Assembly (NCBI RefSeq): GCF_008329945.1
Contig: NZ_CP035807.1
Span: 620,001-684,000 of the forward strand
Source of the DNA: Thiospirochaeta perfilievii
Lineage (GTDB): Bacteria > Spirochaetota > Spirochaetia > DSM-2461
Direction: 5' to 3'
Length of the DNA stretch: 64,000 nt
A program made the position numbers and the translations under genes. The notes beneath the pieces are model-generated. The model saw nothing but the letters and a program-made list of their open reading frames with translations. It was not told the origin of the DNA and made no database searches. Shown piece by piece: positions 7,641 through 16,470 of this stretch; positions within the stretch are counted from its first letter, which is position 1, and each line of letters starts with the position of its first letter.

Positions 7641-10124
7641 CTACTTTATTTTAGGCCTAAAGCCTATAAACTCCCTGTTCTTTCTCCAAGAATCCCTATA
7701 TAAATTTTCAAGGTCATCATTTGTCTTTAAATCGGGTTGGGAGAAATAGTTAAGATATTTAATTATATTATCACCACTACTTATAATCATAACTTCCTCA
7801 GGTAGCAGATCATGTTTGTTTATATCATCAAATATAGACTCTTCCATATTAAGTCTATCCTGGGTGGAATCAAGTTTAATATGTAACTTAACCCTAGGAT
7901 ATAGACTCATAGTTTTAGTCTCATTTTTACTTAGCAGAATTAGATTACTAAAGTGAAAAATCTCTATGTCCCCATCTATAGGTGTATAGGAGATCTTATC
8001 ATCCTTAATTTTTATATTTAATTCCCCCCCCATAATAGAGACATTAAGTTCTAAATTATTAATATATCTAGGTAGTCTAGGACGAAACATTAAATTTCCA
8101 TCCCGGGTATCTAGACCTAAAAAACCAAATAGTATTATTAGGTATGATCCCCCCATAGAGGCTGTATGTAGTCCATGGAATACATTTTGGTGTAGGTCTT
8201 TTAAGTCCGTATGAACAGTCTCTAAGAAATACTCCCAAGCTAAATCCTCGTAACCTAACCAGTTAGCATTTATCCCCTGGGCGCAGGCGCTTAAGGATGA
8301 GTCCCTAGTTGTGACCTCTTCATAGTAGTCAAAATTTCTTTTAAGAAGTCCTGGAGGAAAGAAGTCTCTGAATAGAAATTGGGCCATTACTGTATCAGCC
8401 TGTTTTAAGACCTGTTTCCTATATATATTTAAAGGATGAAAGTTTAATAAAAGTGGATATTTATCATCACTTGTATTTTTAAAGTCCCACTTCTCTTTAC
8501 CTAGAAAACTATCATCCTGGGGGGTTATATCTATATTTTTTGGAAGATAGATCTCCCCTGCCCTTTTTATCCATAGGTTAACTTCCTCGGTATCATGACG
8601 TCCATTTAACCAATATGCAGCCATCTCCAGGTTTTTTTTAGCCATAATATTTGTATAAAAGTTATTATCAACTAATGCTGTATACTCATCGGGACCTGTT
8701 ACCCCATTAAAACAGAAACCCTTTCCCTCTATAGTATCTCCTAAACTACACCAAAAGTTAGCAGTACCTGATAGAAGTTCACAACCTCCTTGGTCTAAGA
8801 TTGTTAAATCCCCAGTTATTTCTAAGTACTTAGAGAGTCCAAGGGCTATGTCTGCATTTATATGGTATTGGGCAGTACCTGCAGGAAAGTATGCCGAAGA
8901 CTCCTCTCCATTAATTGTCCTCCATGGGAAAAGTATACCCTTATGACCTAGGATATCTGCTCTCTCCCTCGCCTTATCCATAATAGAGATTCTATATAAA
9001 AGCATACTCTTAGCAATTTCAGGGTTAGTATATATAAAAAATGGTAGAACATAGGTCTCTGCATCCCAAAAGTAGTGTCCTTCATAACCTGGTCCACTTA
9101 AACCCTTTGCAGCTATAGATCTCTTCCCATCTCTACCTGTAGACTGAAGAAGTTGAAACAGATTAAACCTTATACTTCTTTGAATATCTATATTTCCATC
9201 TAGTTTTATATCACTTCTACTCCAGAAACTCTCCATAAATGATCTCTGATTTAAGATGATAGATTCAAATCCATCTTTTAAAGCTTTGCTCTGTTGGGAT
9301 ATTAATCTTTTTGATAATAGATTCCTGTTTTCTTCAATATCATAATCGTAGGTAATAATTTTTGTTATACTTAATCTGCTCCCAGCAGAGATATCTATAA
9401 AACTACTCAGACCTTCATCTAATTCACTATTTTGAACTTTGTACTCACCACCACTTACTTGATGATCCATTATTGATGATAAAATCAGAGAACTTCCTGA
9501 GGTAACTATATTTAAAATCTTAGAACTATTATCACTCTCTGATTTATCTACACTAATTGAGTTATGATCAAAATGTGCAGAGATTCTAGGATCCTTTGTA
9601 GTTTCTGTTTTTGGTCTATTATAGGTTATTTTACTATTAATCTTTACCTGGTTATTTGAGTTAGCAAATTCAAAATCCCATCTGTATAAAACAGTACCTC
9701 TATAGTCAAATGGAACAATGGTTAAAAGACTTCCACTAATTATATTACTTTTGGAATCCTCCCATTTAAAGGACCACTTAGTATAGGATTCCCTCATATT
9801 TAAGATTCGACAACTCTCTATAAAACGCCCTTTAGGGTTAAACAGTTTCTCATTGTTTATTACAAAATCAATCTCTTTACCTTCGGGAAGACTAATCATT
9901 GTCTGCCAATTCTGGGCATAACCATAGGCATTTTCACCATATTTTATTGGACCTTTTTCATAAAAACCATTTATATACGTACCTTTTTGGAAGGATTTTT
10001 CCTCTTGGATTAGATCTCCCCTAATACCTAGAAAGCCATTTCCTAAAGTAAATAGAGTCTCATTTTTCTTAAGATCTTCTATATCCTCAAAGTTATTTTG
10101 TCTTATTACCCATTCTTCATCCAT
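7641..10124 (-). CDS. Glycoside hydrolase family 65 phosphorylase (maltose/kojibiose/nigerose/trehalose phosphorylase type)
   Basis: An 827-residue cytoplasmic enzyme of GH65. The N-terminal beta-sandwich begins FTLGNGFLGIRGD, and the (alpha/alpha)6 barrel holds GPDEYTALVDNNFYTN, where Glu480 fits the catalytic acid. A phosphate-site-like stretch, GLHTASMGGSYLIILFGFLG, lies toward the C-terminus, as in phosphorylases. Such enzymes split an alpha-linked glucose disaccharide with phosphate to give beta-glucose-1-phosphate and glucose. Which disaccharide is used cannot be read from sequence alone. No beta-phosphoglucomutase is seen in the window. It sits beside the AglEFG-type importer and is divergent from the LacI gene at 10224, with a shared operator. 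Confidence 0.85.
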   Translation of the reverse strand: MDEEWVIRQNNFEDIEDLKKNETLFTLGNGFLGIRGDLIQEEKSFQKGTYINGFYEKGPIKYGENAYGYAQNWQTMISLPEGKEIDFVINNEKLFNPKGRFIESCRILNMRESYTKWSFKWEDSKSNIISGSLLTIVPFDYRGTVLYRWDFEFANSNNQVKINSKITYNRPKTETTKDPRISAHFDHNSISVDKSESDNSSKILNIVTSGSSLILSSIMDHQVSGGEYKVQNSELDEGLSSFIDISAGSRLSITKIITYDYDIEENRNLLSKRLISQQSKALKDGFESIILNQRSFMESFWSRSDIKLDGNIDIQRSIRFNLFQLLQSTGRDGKRSIAAKGLSGPGYEGHYFWDAETYVLPFFIYTNPEIAKSMLLYRISIMDKARERADILGHKGILFPWRTINGEESSAYFPAGTAQYHINADIALGLSKYLEITGDLTILDQGGCELLSGTANFWCSLGDTIEGKGFCFNGVTGPDEYTALVDNNFYTNIMAKKNLEMAAYWLNGRHDTEEVNLWIKRAGEIYLPKNIDITPQDDSFLGKEKWDFKNTSDDKYPLLLNFHPLNIYRKQVLKQADTVMAQFLFRDFFPPGLLKRNFDYYEEVTTRDSSLSACAQGINANWLGYEDLAWEYFLETVHTDLKDLHQNVFHGLHTASMGGSYLIILFGFLGLDTRDGNLMFRPRLPRYINNLELNVSIMGGELNIKIKDDKISYTPIDGDIEIFHFSNLILLSKNETKTMSLYPRVKLHIKLDSTQDRLNMEESIFDDINKHDLLPEEVMIISSGDNIIKYLNYFSQPDLKTNDDLENLYRDSWRKNREFIGFRPKIK

Positions 10125-10133
10125 AAAAACCCC

Positions 10134-10198
10134 TTGATAATGTAAGTCCTTACATGTAAACTATTACAAAGATTAAAGCCCAGTGAATAAAAAGTCAA
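10134..10198. promoter_or_regulatory. Overlapping divergent promoters of GH65 and LacI gene 2 with a shared operator
   Basis: For GH65 (minus strand), TTGACT (10198-10193) and TAATCT (10175-10170) are 17 bases apart. For LacI gene 2 (plus strand), TTGATA (10134-10139) and TAAACT (10157-10162) are also 17 apart. The inverted repeat TGTAAGTCCTTACA at 10141-10154 lies inside the LacI promoter spacer and just downstream of the GH65 promoter. The wider site matches 6448-6472 in the aglE promoter. One bound repressor could shut both directions. Confidence 0.65.
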
Positions 10199-10223
10199 GT
10201 TAACGAAACCCATAGGAGTAAAT

Positions 10224-11225
10224 ATGTCTAATAAAAATTCAAATATTTATGATGTTGCTAAAAGAGCTGGTATTTCTATCGCTACAGTATCAAGGGTTAT
10301 TAATACCCCAGATAAAGTAAGTAGTAAAACCAAGGATAGAGTCCTATCTGCCATGAGAGAGCTTGAATTTACACCAAAAGCTGAAGCTAGAGAGAGGGCT
10401 AAAAAGAGTATTGGGAAAATTGGAGTTATAGCAAGTAACTTAAAGTGTCTCTCCTTTGTACATAGACTAAATGGTATATCTACAGCTTTAAATGGAACAC
10501 CCTACGAAATAGTAATAGTTCCAACTAAAAAAGATGAGGATCTAGGTTACTACTTAAGTACTGCTGAACTTAAAAATAACCTAGATGGAATTATTGTTCT
10601 TAGTCAAAAACTGGAAAATAAGACACTTAAAATACTAAAGGAAATCTCGGCCCATGTTGTTTTTGTAGAATTTGGAGAGAGGGATTTTTCCAGTATATCA
10701 ATAGATAATAACTATGGTGGTTCCCTAGTTGCTAGTTACCTATTGGATAGGGGGTATAGATCATTCTCTATTTTAACAGAAGAAGAGAGTAATTTAAAAC
10801 TACACCCTAATCAGATGAGGGTTACTGGTTTTATTAATCAATTAATAAAAAAGGGAATTAATATCCCTAATGATATGATTAAATACTCATCTGTCGATTT
10901 TGATGAGAGTGTGAAAGTTGCTAGGGAACTATTAAAAGATATTGTACGTCCCCAGGCTATTTTTGCAACAACAGACCTTTTAGCTGCAGCAACACTAAAA
11001 GCTGCTAGGGAGTTAGAGATATCTGTCCCTAATGAGTTAGCTATTATAGGTTTTGATGGAACAGATACATCTAACTATCTTAATCTAACTACTGTAGATC
11101 AATCCTTAGAGCAGTCTGGAAAGCTAGCTGTGGAGTTACTGCTTAAAAGAATTAAAAACCCTAAGGATCCTATACAAAATATATACTTGCCCCTTAAAAT
11201 AATTGAAAGAGGCACTGTTTTGTAA
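10224..11225 (+). CDS. LacI-family transcriptional repressor 2
   Basis: A 333-residue LacI/GalR regulator with the N-terminal DNA-binding motif IYDVAKRAGISIATVSRVIN and a C-terminal sugar-binding core (ending IGFDGTD and LTTVDQSLEQSGKLAVELLLKRI). It is divergent from the GH65 phosphorylase gene and shares the intergenic operator TGTAAGTCCTTACA with it. A second copy of the site lies in the transporter promoter 3.7 kb away, so this protein is the likely second repressor of the importer as well as of the phosphorylase. It is not a close paralogue of the other two LacI proteins here. Confidence 0.85.
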   Translation: MSNKNSNIYDVAKRAGISIATVSRVINTPDKVSSKTKDRVLSAMRELEFTPKAEARERAKKSIGKIGVIASNLKCLSFVHRLNGISTALNGTPYEIVIVPTKKDEDLGYYLSTAELKNNLDGIIVLSQKLENKTLKILKEISAHVVFVEFGERDFSSISIDNNYGGSLVASYLLDRGYRSFSILTEEESNLKLHPNQMRVTGFINQLIKKGINIPNDMIKYSSVDFDESVKVARELLKDIVRPQAIFATTDLLAAATLKAARELEISVPNELAIIGFDGTDTSNYLNLTTVDQSLEQSGKLAVELLLKRIKNPKDPIQNIYLPLKIIERGTVL

Positions 11226-11229
11226 AGAA

Positions 11230-12201
11230 CTATCTATTACTTTTCATCTTCATAAAAAAATCAAATAAGATATCAGATAGACCAGGAAGATGTTCATGTC
11301 CATAATCGTAATAGATTATTGACTCTTTCCTTGACTCAATATTGTTATATGCAGCAAATTGTGTGGATGGAGGACATATATTGTCCATTAGAGTAATAGT
11401 CATTAGTACCTCTCCCTTAATCCGGTTGGTAAGGTTCTTAATATCTATATAACCAAGAGTATTAAAAATCTCATCCTCTTTAATATGTAGTGGATCATAC
11501 TGTCTAAAGTAGTGCCGAATCTCTGCATATGCATCTATATCCAAATCCATATCCCATACTCGTTTATAATCGCTTAAAAATGGATAAATTGGTGCAACAT
11601 ATTTAATTCTTGGTTCCAATGAAGCACAGGCTAGAGTTAACCCTCCCCCCTGGGACGCCCCTGTTACAGCAATGTTATCCTCATCAACTTCAGGCAGATC
11701 CATAACAATTCTTGTCAACTGAACACAATCTAAATATATATCCCTAAAAGCTAAATTATCTTTTCCATCTTCTAGACCACGAACTATTTGTCCATTAAAT
11801 GTATGCCCATATAGCTCTGTCTTATCCTGGGATTTACCACTTTGCCCTCTACAATCTAATGCAGCATAGGAGAAGCCAGCAGCAACAAGGCTGAATCCAT
11901 CTTGCCAGTCCCCACTATTTCCATGATAACCGTGGAATTTAATAATACCTGGATTTTTTTTACCTTCTACTGATGGTTTAATATACTTTGCATATATACG
12001 GGCACCTTTCACACCTGTAAAGGTTAAATCATAACAACTTGCATAGGGTACACCCTTCTCTACCCTTGTAAATTTCACATCCCAATCAAATGTATCAAGT
12101 AGGGATAAAGCCCTCTCCCAATACTCATCTATATCAATTGGGCATGGGCTAATACCCTTATATTCTTTTAACTCTTCTAATGGTTTATCTAACTGTGGCA
12201 T
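11230..12201 (-). CDS. Acetyl esterase, carbohydrate esterase family 7 (acetylxylan esterase / cephalosporin-C deacetylase)
   Basis: A 323-residue alpha/beta hydrolase of the AXE1/CE7 family, close to the usual length of about 320. The three family motifs are visible: RGQ (ALDCRGQSGKS), the nucleophile elbow GASQGG, and HE near the C-terminus (YDYGHEHLPG). Members remove acetyl groups from xylo-oligosaccharides and other small acetylated sugars, usually in the cytoplasm; no signal peptide is seen here. The ribosome site GAGGAG is well placed. It is divergent from an AraC-type regulator and likely controlled by it. Its last bases are 4 bases from the end of LacI gene 2. Confidence 0.85.
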   Translation of the reverse strand: MPQLDKPLEELKEYKGISPCPIDIDEYWERALSLLDTFDWDVKFTRVEKGVPYASCYDLTFTGVKGARIYAKYIKPSVEGKKNPGIIKFHGYHGNSGDWQDGFSLVAAGFSYAALDCRGQSGKSQDKTELYGHTFNGQIVRGLEDGKDNLAFRDIYLDCVQLTRIVMDLPEVDEDNIAVTGASQGGGLTLACASLEPRIKYVAPIYPFLSDYKRVWDMDLDIDAYAEIRHYFRQYDPLHIKEDEIFNTLGYIDIKNLTNRIKGEVLMTITLMDNICPPSTQFAAYNNIESRKESIIYYDYGHEHLPGLSDILFDFFMKMKSNR

Positions 12202-12215
12202 AATATCTCCTCTAT

Positions 12216-12281
12216 TTGTATAATAGACCTATATTTTCCAATTATATAGAATAAAAGAACCATTTTTTTGTATAATAGTCC
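12216..12281. promoter_or_regulatory. Direct repeat TTGTATAATAG(A/T)CC in the esterase-AraC intergenic region
   Basis: TTGTATAATAGACC at 12216-12229 and TTGTATAATAGTCC at 12268-12281 match in 13 of 14 positions and are 52 bases apart, about five helical turns. The second contains the TATAAT that ends 6 bases before the AraC ATG at 12283. The repeats may be duplicated promoter boxes, or binding sites for the adjacent AraC protein, a family that often binds direct repeats. Confidence 0.45.
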
Positions 12282-12282
12282 A

Positions 12283-13080
12283 ATGAATGATTTAAACCCA
12301 CTCTTTAGCTTTATCAGTATTCCTAAGAATAAAATATTCTCCGTTAATTTTTATCACAGGGAAAATAGGGATGATTGGTTTATAAAAAAACATTATCACA
12401 ATATTTATGAGATTGTTTTATATAGAGAAATTTCCGGTTCTGTCTCTTTAAATAACAGTGAGCATTTTATTGATTCTTTTAAGCTACTATATATTCCTCC
12501 CTATGCAGTCCATGGTTTTACCCTACCTAAACAGAGTTGTGACTATATAGTCCTTCATACCTCTCACTCTTTTTTAGTCGATCTTCCCCAGTATCCAAAA
12601 CTTTTTAACCTTGATATAAAAACTAGGGATACATTAGAGGAGTTGCTACATTGGGTTAATGACTTATCTAATTCTGATGAGTTTAAATACAGTATAATAA
12701 AAACAATATTTTCATGGATAAATGAAAATCAAAATGATTCTAATAAAAAGTTTCACTACAATACTAACTACTTTACTCCCCTATTAAAGTATATAAACGA
12801 GAATAAAGTGTATAACATTACAGTTATAGAAGCTGCAGAAATATCAAATATGTCTAGGTCATCATTTTTAAAACATTTTAAGGGATATTTTAATGTGAGC
12901 TTTCACAATTTTTTATTAGAAAGAAGAGTTGATGAAGCTAAATACCTGCTACTTAATAGTGACCTAACTTGTCTTGAGATCTCTTTACAATTAGGATTTA
13001 GTGACTCGTCTCATTTTACAAGGGTATTTAAAAAAATTACTGGTCAACTACCTAAAAATTTTAAAAGTAGTGATAGTTGA
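12283..13080 (+). CDS. AraC-family transcriptional regulator
   Basis: About 265 residues. An N-terminal cupin-like sensing region (LLYIPPYAVHGFTLP is typical) is followed by the C-terminal double helix-turn-helix of AraC/XylS: ITVIEAAEISNMSRSSFLKHFK, then CLEISLQLGFSDSSHFTRVFKKITG with the usual P after it (QLPKNFK). I chose the ATG at 12283; an in-frame TTG at 12268 lies in the probable -10 box. There is no Shine-Dalgarno sequence and TATAAT ends 6 bases before the ATG, so the mRNA may be leaderless. It is divergent from the CE7 esterase gene, probably its target. Confidence 0.85.
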   Translation: MNDLNPLFSFISIPKNKIFSVNFYHRENRDDWFIKKHYHNIYEIVLYREISGSVSLNNSEHFIDSFKLLYIPPYAVHGFTLPKQSCDYIVLHTSHSFLVDLPQYPKLFNLDIKTRDTLEELLHWVNDLSNSDEFKYSIIKTIFSWINENQNDSNKKFHYNTNYFTPLLKYINENKVYNITVIEAAEISNMSRSSFLKHFKGYFNVSFHNFLLERRVDEAKYLLLNSDLTCLEISLQLGFSDSSHFTRVFKKITGQLPKNFKSSDS

Positions 13081-13089
13081 CCTAATAAG

Positions 13090-14085
13090 TTAAGATTTTA
13101 TACTAAAATTATGAATTGTCTTTTGTCTGTAAACTTCACCCGGGTTTAATACAATAGATTCAAATTTAGGATTATTTATGGCATCTGGGTACATCTGAGT
13201 CTCTGCACAAAAGAAGTTATGTTCCTCAAATCCAGTATATATCTGTACACCAGGTTCTGTTGTTAATATCTCCATAGCTCTTCCACTTTTAGGATGTTCT
13301 ATATACATTCTATTTACAGGTTTATCCTTCTTTTCTAAAGATAGATTAAAATTATGGTCATATCCACCTGTTTTTGTAATGTTATCACCAATTTTAGTAA
13401 GCTTCTTAAAGTTAAATGGTGTATTTTCAACACTTTTTAATTCCCCTGTGGGTATTTGATCTTTATCTAAGGTTAGGTAACTATCTGCTTCAATTAACAT
13501 ATTATGGTTATGAATACTCTCTTTAAAAGCACTTAAATTCCAGTATGCATGATTTGTTAGATTAACAGGGGTTTTTTTATCTGTTACTGCTTTATAGTTT
13601 ATAATAAATTGACTGTTTTTATTTAAAGTATATGTTACTTCAACCTCCAGATTTCCTGGAAAGTTCTCCTCCATATCCCTACTTAAATATGTAAAAGTAA
13701 CTCCTGCTTCATCTTCATTATTAAACACAGAGTAGTTCCAGATTACTTTATCAAAACCAACATTCCCACCATGAAGACAATTTGTTCCATTATTTACAGC
13801 AAGATTATATGTAGTGCCATCTAGGGTAAATTGAGCTTTTGCTATTCTATTTCCAACCCTACCAATAGTAGCACCATAATATGCTTTATGCTCTTCGTAC
13901 TCTTTAATACTATCAAAACCAAGGATGCACTCCTCAAGATTATTATCCCTATCTTTAAATTTAAATGAAGTAAGAGTAGCTCCTCTATCTATTACTGTAA
14001 ACTCAATTTCACTATTTGAGATTGTTGTTCCCATAACAGTTTGACCTTCATTTGTTTTTCCAAATTCAAACTCATTTATTTTCAT
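13090..14085 (-). CDS. galM: Aldose 1-epimerase (mutarotase)
   Basis: A 331-residue GalM-type mutarotase that interconverts alpha and beta anomers of aldoses such as glucose and galactose. Typical stretches are seen: GRVGNRIAKAQFTLDG, NLTNHAYWNLS with the active-site His, GGYDHNF, and an Asp/Glu-rich C-terminal half ending NPGEVYRQKTIHNF. The start has a good ribosome site (TGGAGAA). It lies 26 bases after LacI gene 3 on the same strand, so the two are probably co-transcribed. A mutarotase fits with the beta-glucose-1-phosphate-producing GH65 enzyme nearby, since phosphorolysis also frees glucose; that link is inferred. Confidence 0.85.
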   Translation of the reverse strand: MKINEFEFGKTNEGQTVMGTTISNSEIEFTVIDRGATLTSFKFKDRDNNLEECILGFDSIKEYEEHKAYYGATIGRVGNRIAKAQFTLDGTTYNLAVNNGTNCLHGGNVGFDKVIWNYSVFNNEDEAGVTFTYLSRDMEENFPGNLEVEVTYTLNKNSQFIINYKAVTDKKTPVNLTNHAYWNLSAFKESIHNHNMLIEADSYLTLDKDQIPTGELKSVENTPFNFKKLTKIGDNITKTGGYDHNFNLSLEKKDKPVNRMYIEHPKSGRAMEILTTEPGVQIYTGFEEHNFFCAETQMYPDAINNPKFESIVLNPGEVYRQKTIHNFSIKS

Positions 14086-14111
14086 ATTTTCTCCATATTT
14101 TATTATTTATA

Positions 14112-15134
14112 TTACGATGATTGTCTAATAACAAGTTCTGGGGCTACTACTGTCTGTGAAACAACCTCTAAATCTTTTTTATTAATTAGATCTATAACCC
14201 TAGCACAGGCTAACTCTGCTAACTTAGTTTTTGGTTGTTTTATAGTTGATAAGTTAGGAGTAATAGCTTTACATAGGGGAGAGTCATCATAACCTATAAT
14301 TTTAAGATCCTTAGGGATACTCATGCCCCTCTCTTTAGCGATTGTTAAAAATGCAAAGGCTTGAATATCAGTTTGAAAAAAGATTCCATCAGCTTTATTA
14401 ATAAGTTCTAAATGTTTTTCAAAAATCTCATGCCCTACAGAAAAACTAAACTCTGCTGGGATTATATACTCATCTTTAAACTCTAAGTTGTGCTTTTTAA
14501 GGGCATTTTTATATCCTAGGGTTCTATTAGCAAACTCTTCATAGTCTATCGGGTAGGGTAAAATTGTTAATATCGTTTTACACCCTTGGTGTATAAGATG
14601 CTCTGTAGCTATATAACCACCCTTAGTATTATCAGCAAAAAAGTAATCAACACTCTCCCTCTCTACATATCTTGGAAGGAGATGAAGTTGAACAAAGGGT
14701 ATCCCAGAGTCCTTAATATTCTCATAAACTTCTTTCTCTATATGATCGTGAACAATAATAAAGGCATCAACTTTTTGCTGCCTTAGTAGACGATCAATGT
14801 TACTATCTCCAGTTTTAGGATTTATTGCCTCTAATACAATTGCATCAAACTCTACTTCTTCTAATACTGCCCGTAATTCTACAAAGAGTTGGTTAATATA
14901 TAAGGATGGACCAAGCTCATCAATATGTGTCTCATATACGACTGCAATATTCCCTGTTTTATTACTACTTAAGCTTCTAGCTGCAGCATTAAATTCAAAT
15001 TTCAGCTCTTTTGCTATCTCTTTTATTTTAGCTTTCGTTTCTACTTTAATTAGTGGGCTATCATTAAGTGCTCTAGACACGGTTGATAGACTAACATTTG
15101 CAATATCAGCTATATCTTTAAGTGTTGTCTTCAT
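14112..15134 (-). CDS. LacI-family transcriptional repressor 3
   Basis: A 340-residue LacI/GalR regulator with the motif TLKDIADIANVSLSTVSRALN and a sugar-binding core. It has the same length as LacI protein 1 and is similar throughout (FEFNAAARSL, GNIAVVYE, SLYINQLF, SNIDRLLRQQKVDAF, FQTDIQAFAFLT), so they arose by duplication. It precedes the aldose 1-epimerase gene on the same strand. I found no copy of either operator type described near aglE in front of this gene, so its recognition sequence may have moved away from its paralogue. Confidence 0.85.
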   Translation of the reverse strand: MKTTLKDIADIANVSLSTVSRALNDSPLIKVETKAKIKEIAKELKFEFNAAARSLSSNKTGNIAVVYETHIDELGPSLYINQLFVELRAVLEEVEFDAIVLEAINPKTGDSNIDRLLRQQKVDAFIIVHDHIEKEVYENIKDSGIPFVQLHLLPRYVERESVDYFFADNTKGGYIATEHLIHQGCKTILTILPYPIDYEEFANRTLGYKNALKKHNLEFKDEYIIPAEFSFSVGHEIFEKHLELINKADGIFFQTDIQAFAFLTIAKERGMSIPKDLKIIGYDDSPLCKAITPNLSTIKQPKTKLAELACARVIDLINKKDLEVVSQTVVAPELVIRQSS

Positions 15135-15192
15135 TTTTTCTCTCTATAAATTTAAATATATCACATTAAGATATTTTAAAAAAGATTATTAT

Positions 15193-16470
15193 TTATTGAG
15201 CTTCTCCCTTAAGAGATATCTCTTTATCACCCTCTAGCTCAATAATTTTAACATTCACAAACTTATTATACATTGAACTATCCCCATGGAAAATAACAGG
15301 CACATAATTTTCACCAAATCCAGAACATATACCATCTTTAACTTTTTCTACTAAAACTCTTTGGGTTAAACCAATTAAAGACTCTCTATATTGTTTTTTT
15401 AACTCTAAGGCAACATCCCTAACAATCTCAGATCTTTTAGTTTTAATCTTCTCTTCCACTTGATTTTTTATTTCAGCAGCCTTGGTTCCTTCTCTTTTAG
15501 AATATTTAAAAGTATGTATATGTCCAAAACCTATCTCTTTACATGCCAATAGGCTCTTTTCAAATAACTCCTCGCTCTCAGTAGGAAAACCTACAATTAG
15601 ATCTGTAGTTACATTAAAATTAGGAATTACCCTACGTATTTTTTCAATAATGCTTTTATATTGACTAAAGGTATAGGTTCTTTTCATATCCTTTAAGATT
15701 TTCTCAGATCCACTTTGAAGGCAAAGATGTAGGTGGGGAGTCATTCTTGGATGTTTAAATAGTTCTACTATCTCATCCCCCATCATATCCGGTTCAAGGG
15801 ATGAAATTCTTAATCTCCAGTCACCTTCAATATCTAATATACTCTTAATTAGTTGTATAAAATTAACCCCATTATAATCATAACAGGACATATTTATGCC
15901 TGTTAAAACAATCTCCTTAAAACCCTCATCTAAGTGATTTTTGATACTTGAGATTATATCATCATTTGGTCTGCTGATTCCTCCGCCCCTTACATAAGGT
16001 ATAATACAGTAGCTACAAAAACTATCACAGCCATCCTGAATCTTTATAGTTGCCCTAGTTCTAAGTCCCCTATCAGTTGTATGAAAATCAAAAACATCAT
16101 CCTTTCTATTATCATGGGTCAATTCACCATTAAAATATGCATCAACCATTTGAAAAATCTGATTTTTTCTCTTATTTTCTATTAAAAATGTTATCCCTGT
16201 ATTTGCTTCTAAATCCTGCTTTGTAGAGTCAACATAACAGCCTGTAACAACAACAACTGCGTCATCCTGTTTTCTAGCCTTATTGATACTATTTCGGCTT
16301 TTTCGATCACTCTTATTTGTAACCGTGCAAGTATTTATTATGTAAACATCAGCCTTTTCATCAAAGGGTACAACAGTATACCCTGCTTTAATAAAATCCG
16401 AAGCAAGACTATCTGACTCGTATTGATTCATTTTACAGCCAAGGGTATTTAATGCGACTCTTTTACTCAA
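15193..16470 (-). CDS. mtaB: tRNA t6A37 methylthiotransferase MtaB
   Basis: A radical SAM methylthiotransferase of about 425 residues that adds a methylthio group to t6A at tRNA position 37. Order of domains: N-terminal UPF0004 domain starting VALNTLGCKMNQYESD with further Cys in NTCTV and VTGCYV; radical SAM domain with CDSFCSYC (CxxxCxxC); C-terminal TRAM region. The form CKMNQYES marks MtaB rather than MiaB. I place the start at a TTG (16470), 6 bases after AAGGGG; an upstream in-frame TTG at 16485 would put that ribosome site inside the gene. It overlaps the end of miaB by 8 bases, so translation is probably coupled. Confidence 0.85.
   Translation of the reverse strand: MSKRVALNTLGCKMNQYESDSLASDFIKAGYTVVPFDEKADVYIINTCTVTNKSDRKSRNSINKARKQDDAVVVVTGCYVDSTKQDLEANTGITFLIENKRKNQIFQMVDAYFNGELTHDNRKDDVFDFHTTDRGLRTRATIKIQDGCDSFCSYCIIPYVRGGGISRPNDDIISSIKNHLDEGFKEIVLTGINMSCYDYNGVNFIQLIKSILDIEGDWRLRISSLEPDMMGDEIVELFKHPRMTPHLHLCLQSGSEKILKDMKRTYTFSQYKSIIEKIRRVIPNFNVTTDLIVGFPTESEELFEKSLLACKEIGFGHIHTFKYSKREGTKAAEIKNQVEEKIKTKRSEIVRDVALELKKQYRESLIGLTQRVLVEKVKDGICSGFGENYVPVIFHGDSSMYNKFVNVKIIELEGDKEISLKGEAQ

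Noticed and set aside
7641-10124. Naming the GH65 enzyme as maltose phosphorylase.
   Set aside because: The family also holds kojibiose, nigerose and trehalose phosphorylases, and I could not resolve the specificity loop by eye.
12268-12282. TTG at 12268 as the start of the AraC gene.
   Set aside because: It lies in the TTGTATAATAG repeat that holds the probable -10 box, so it would precede transcription; the ATG at 12283 is better.
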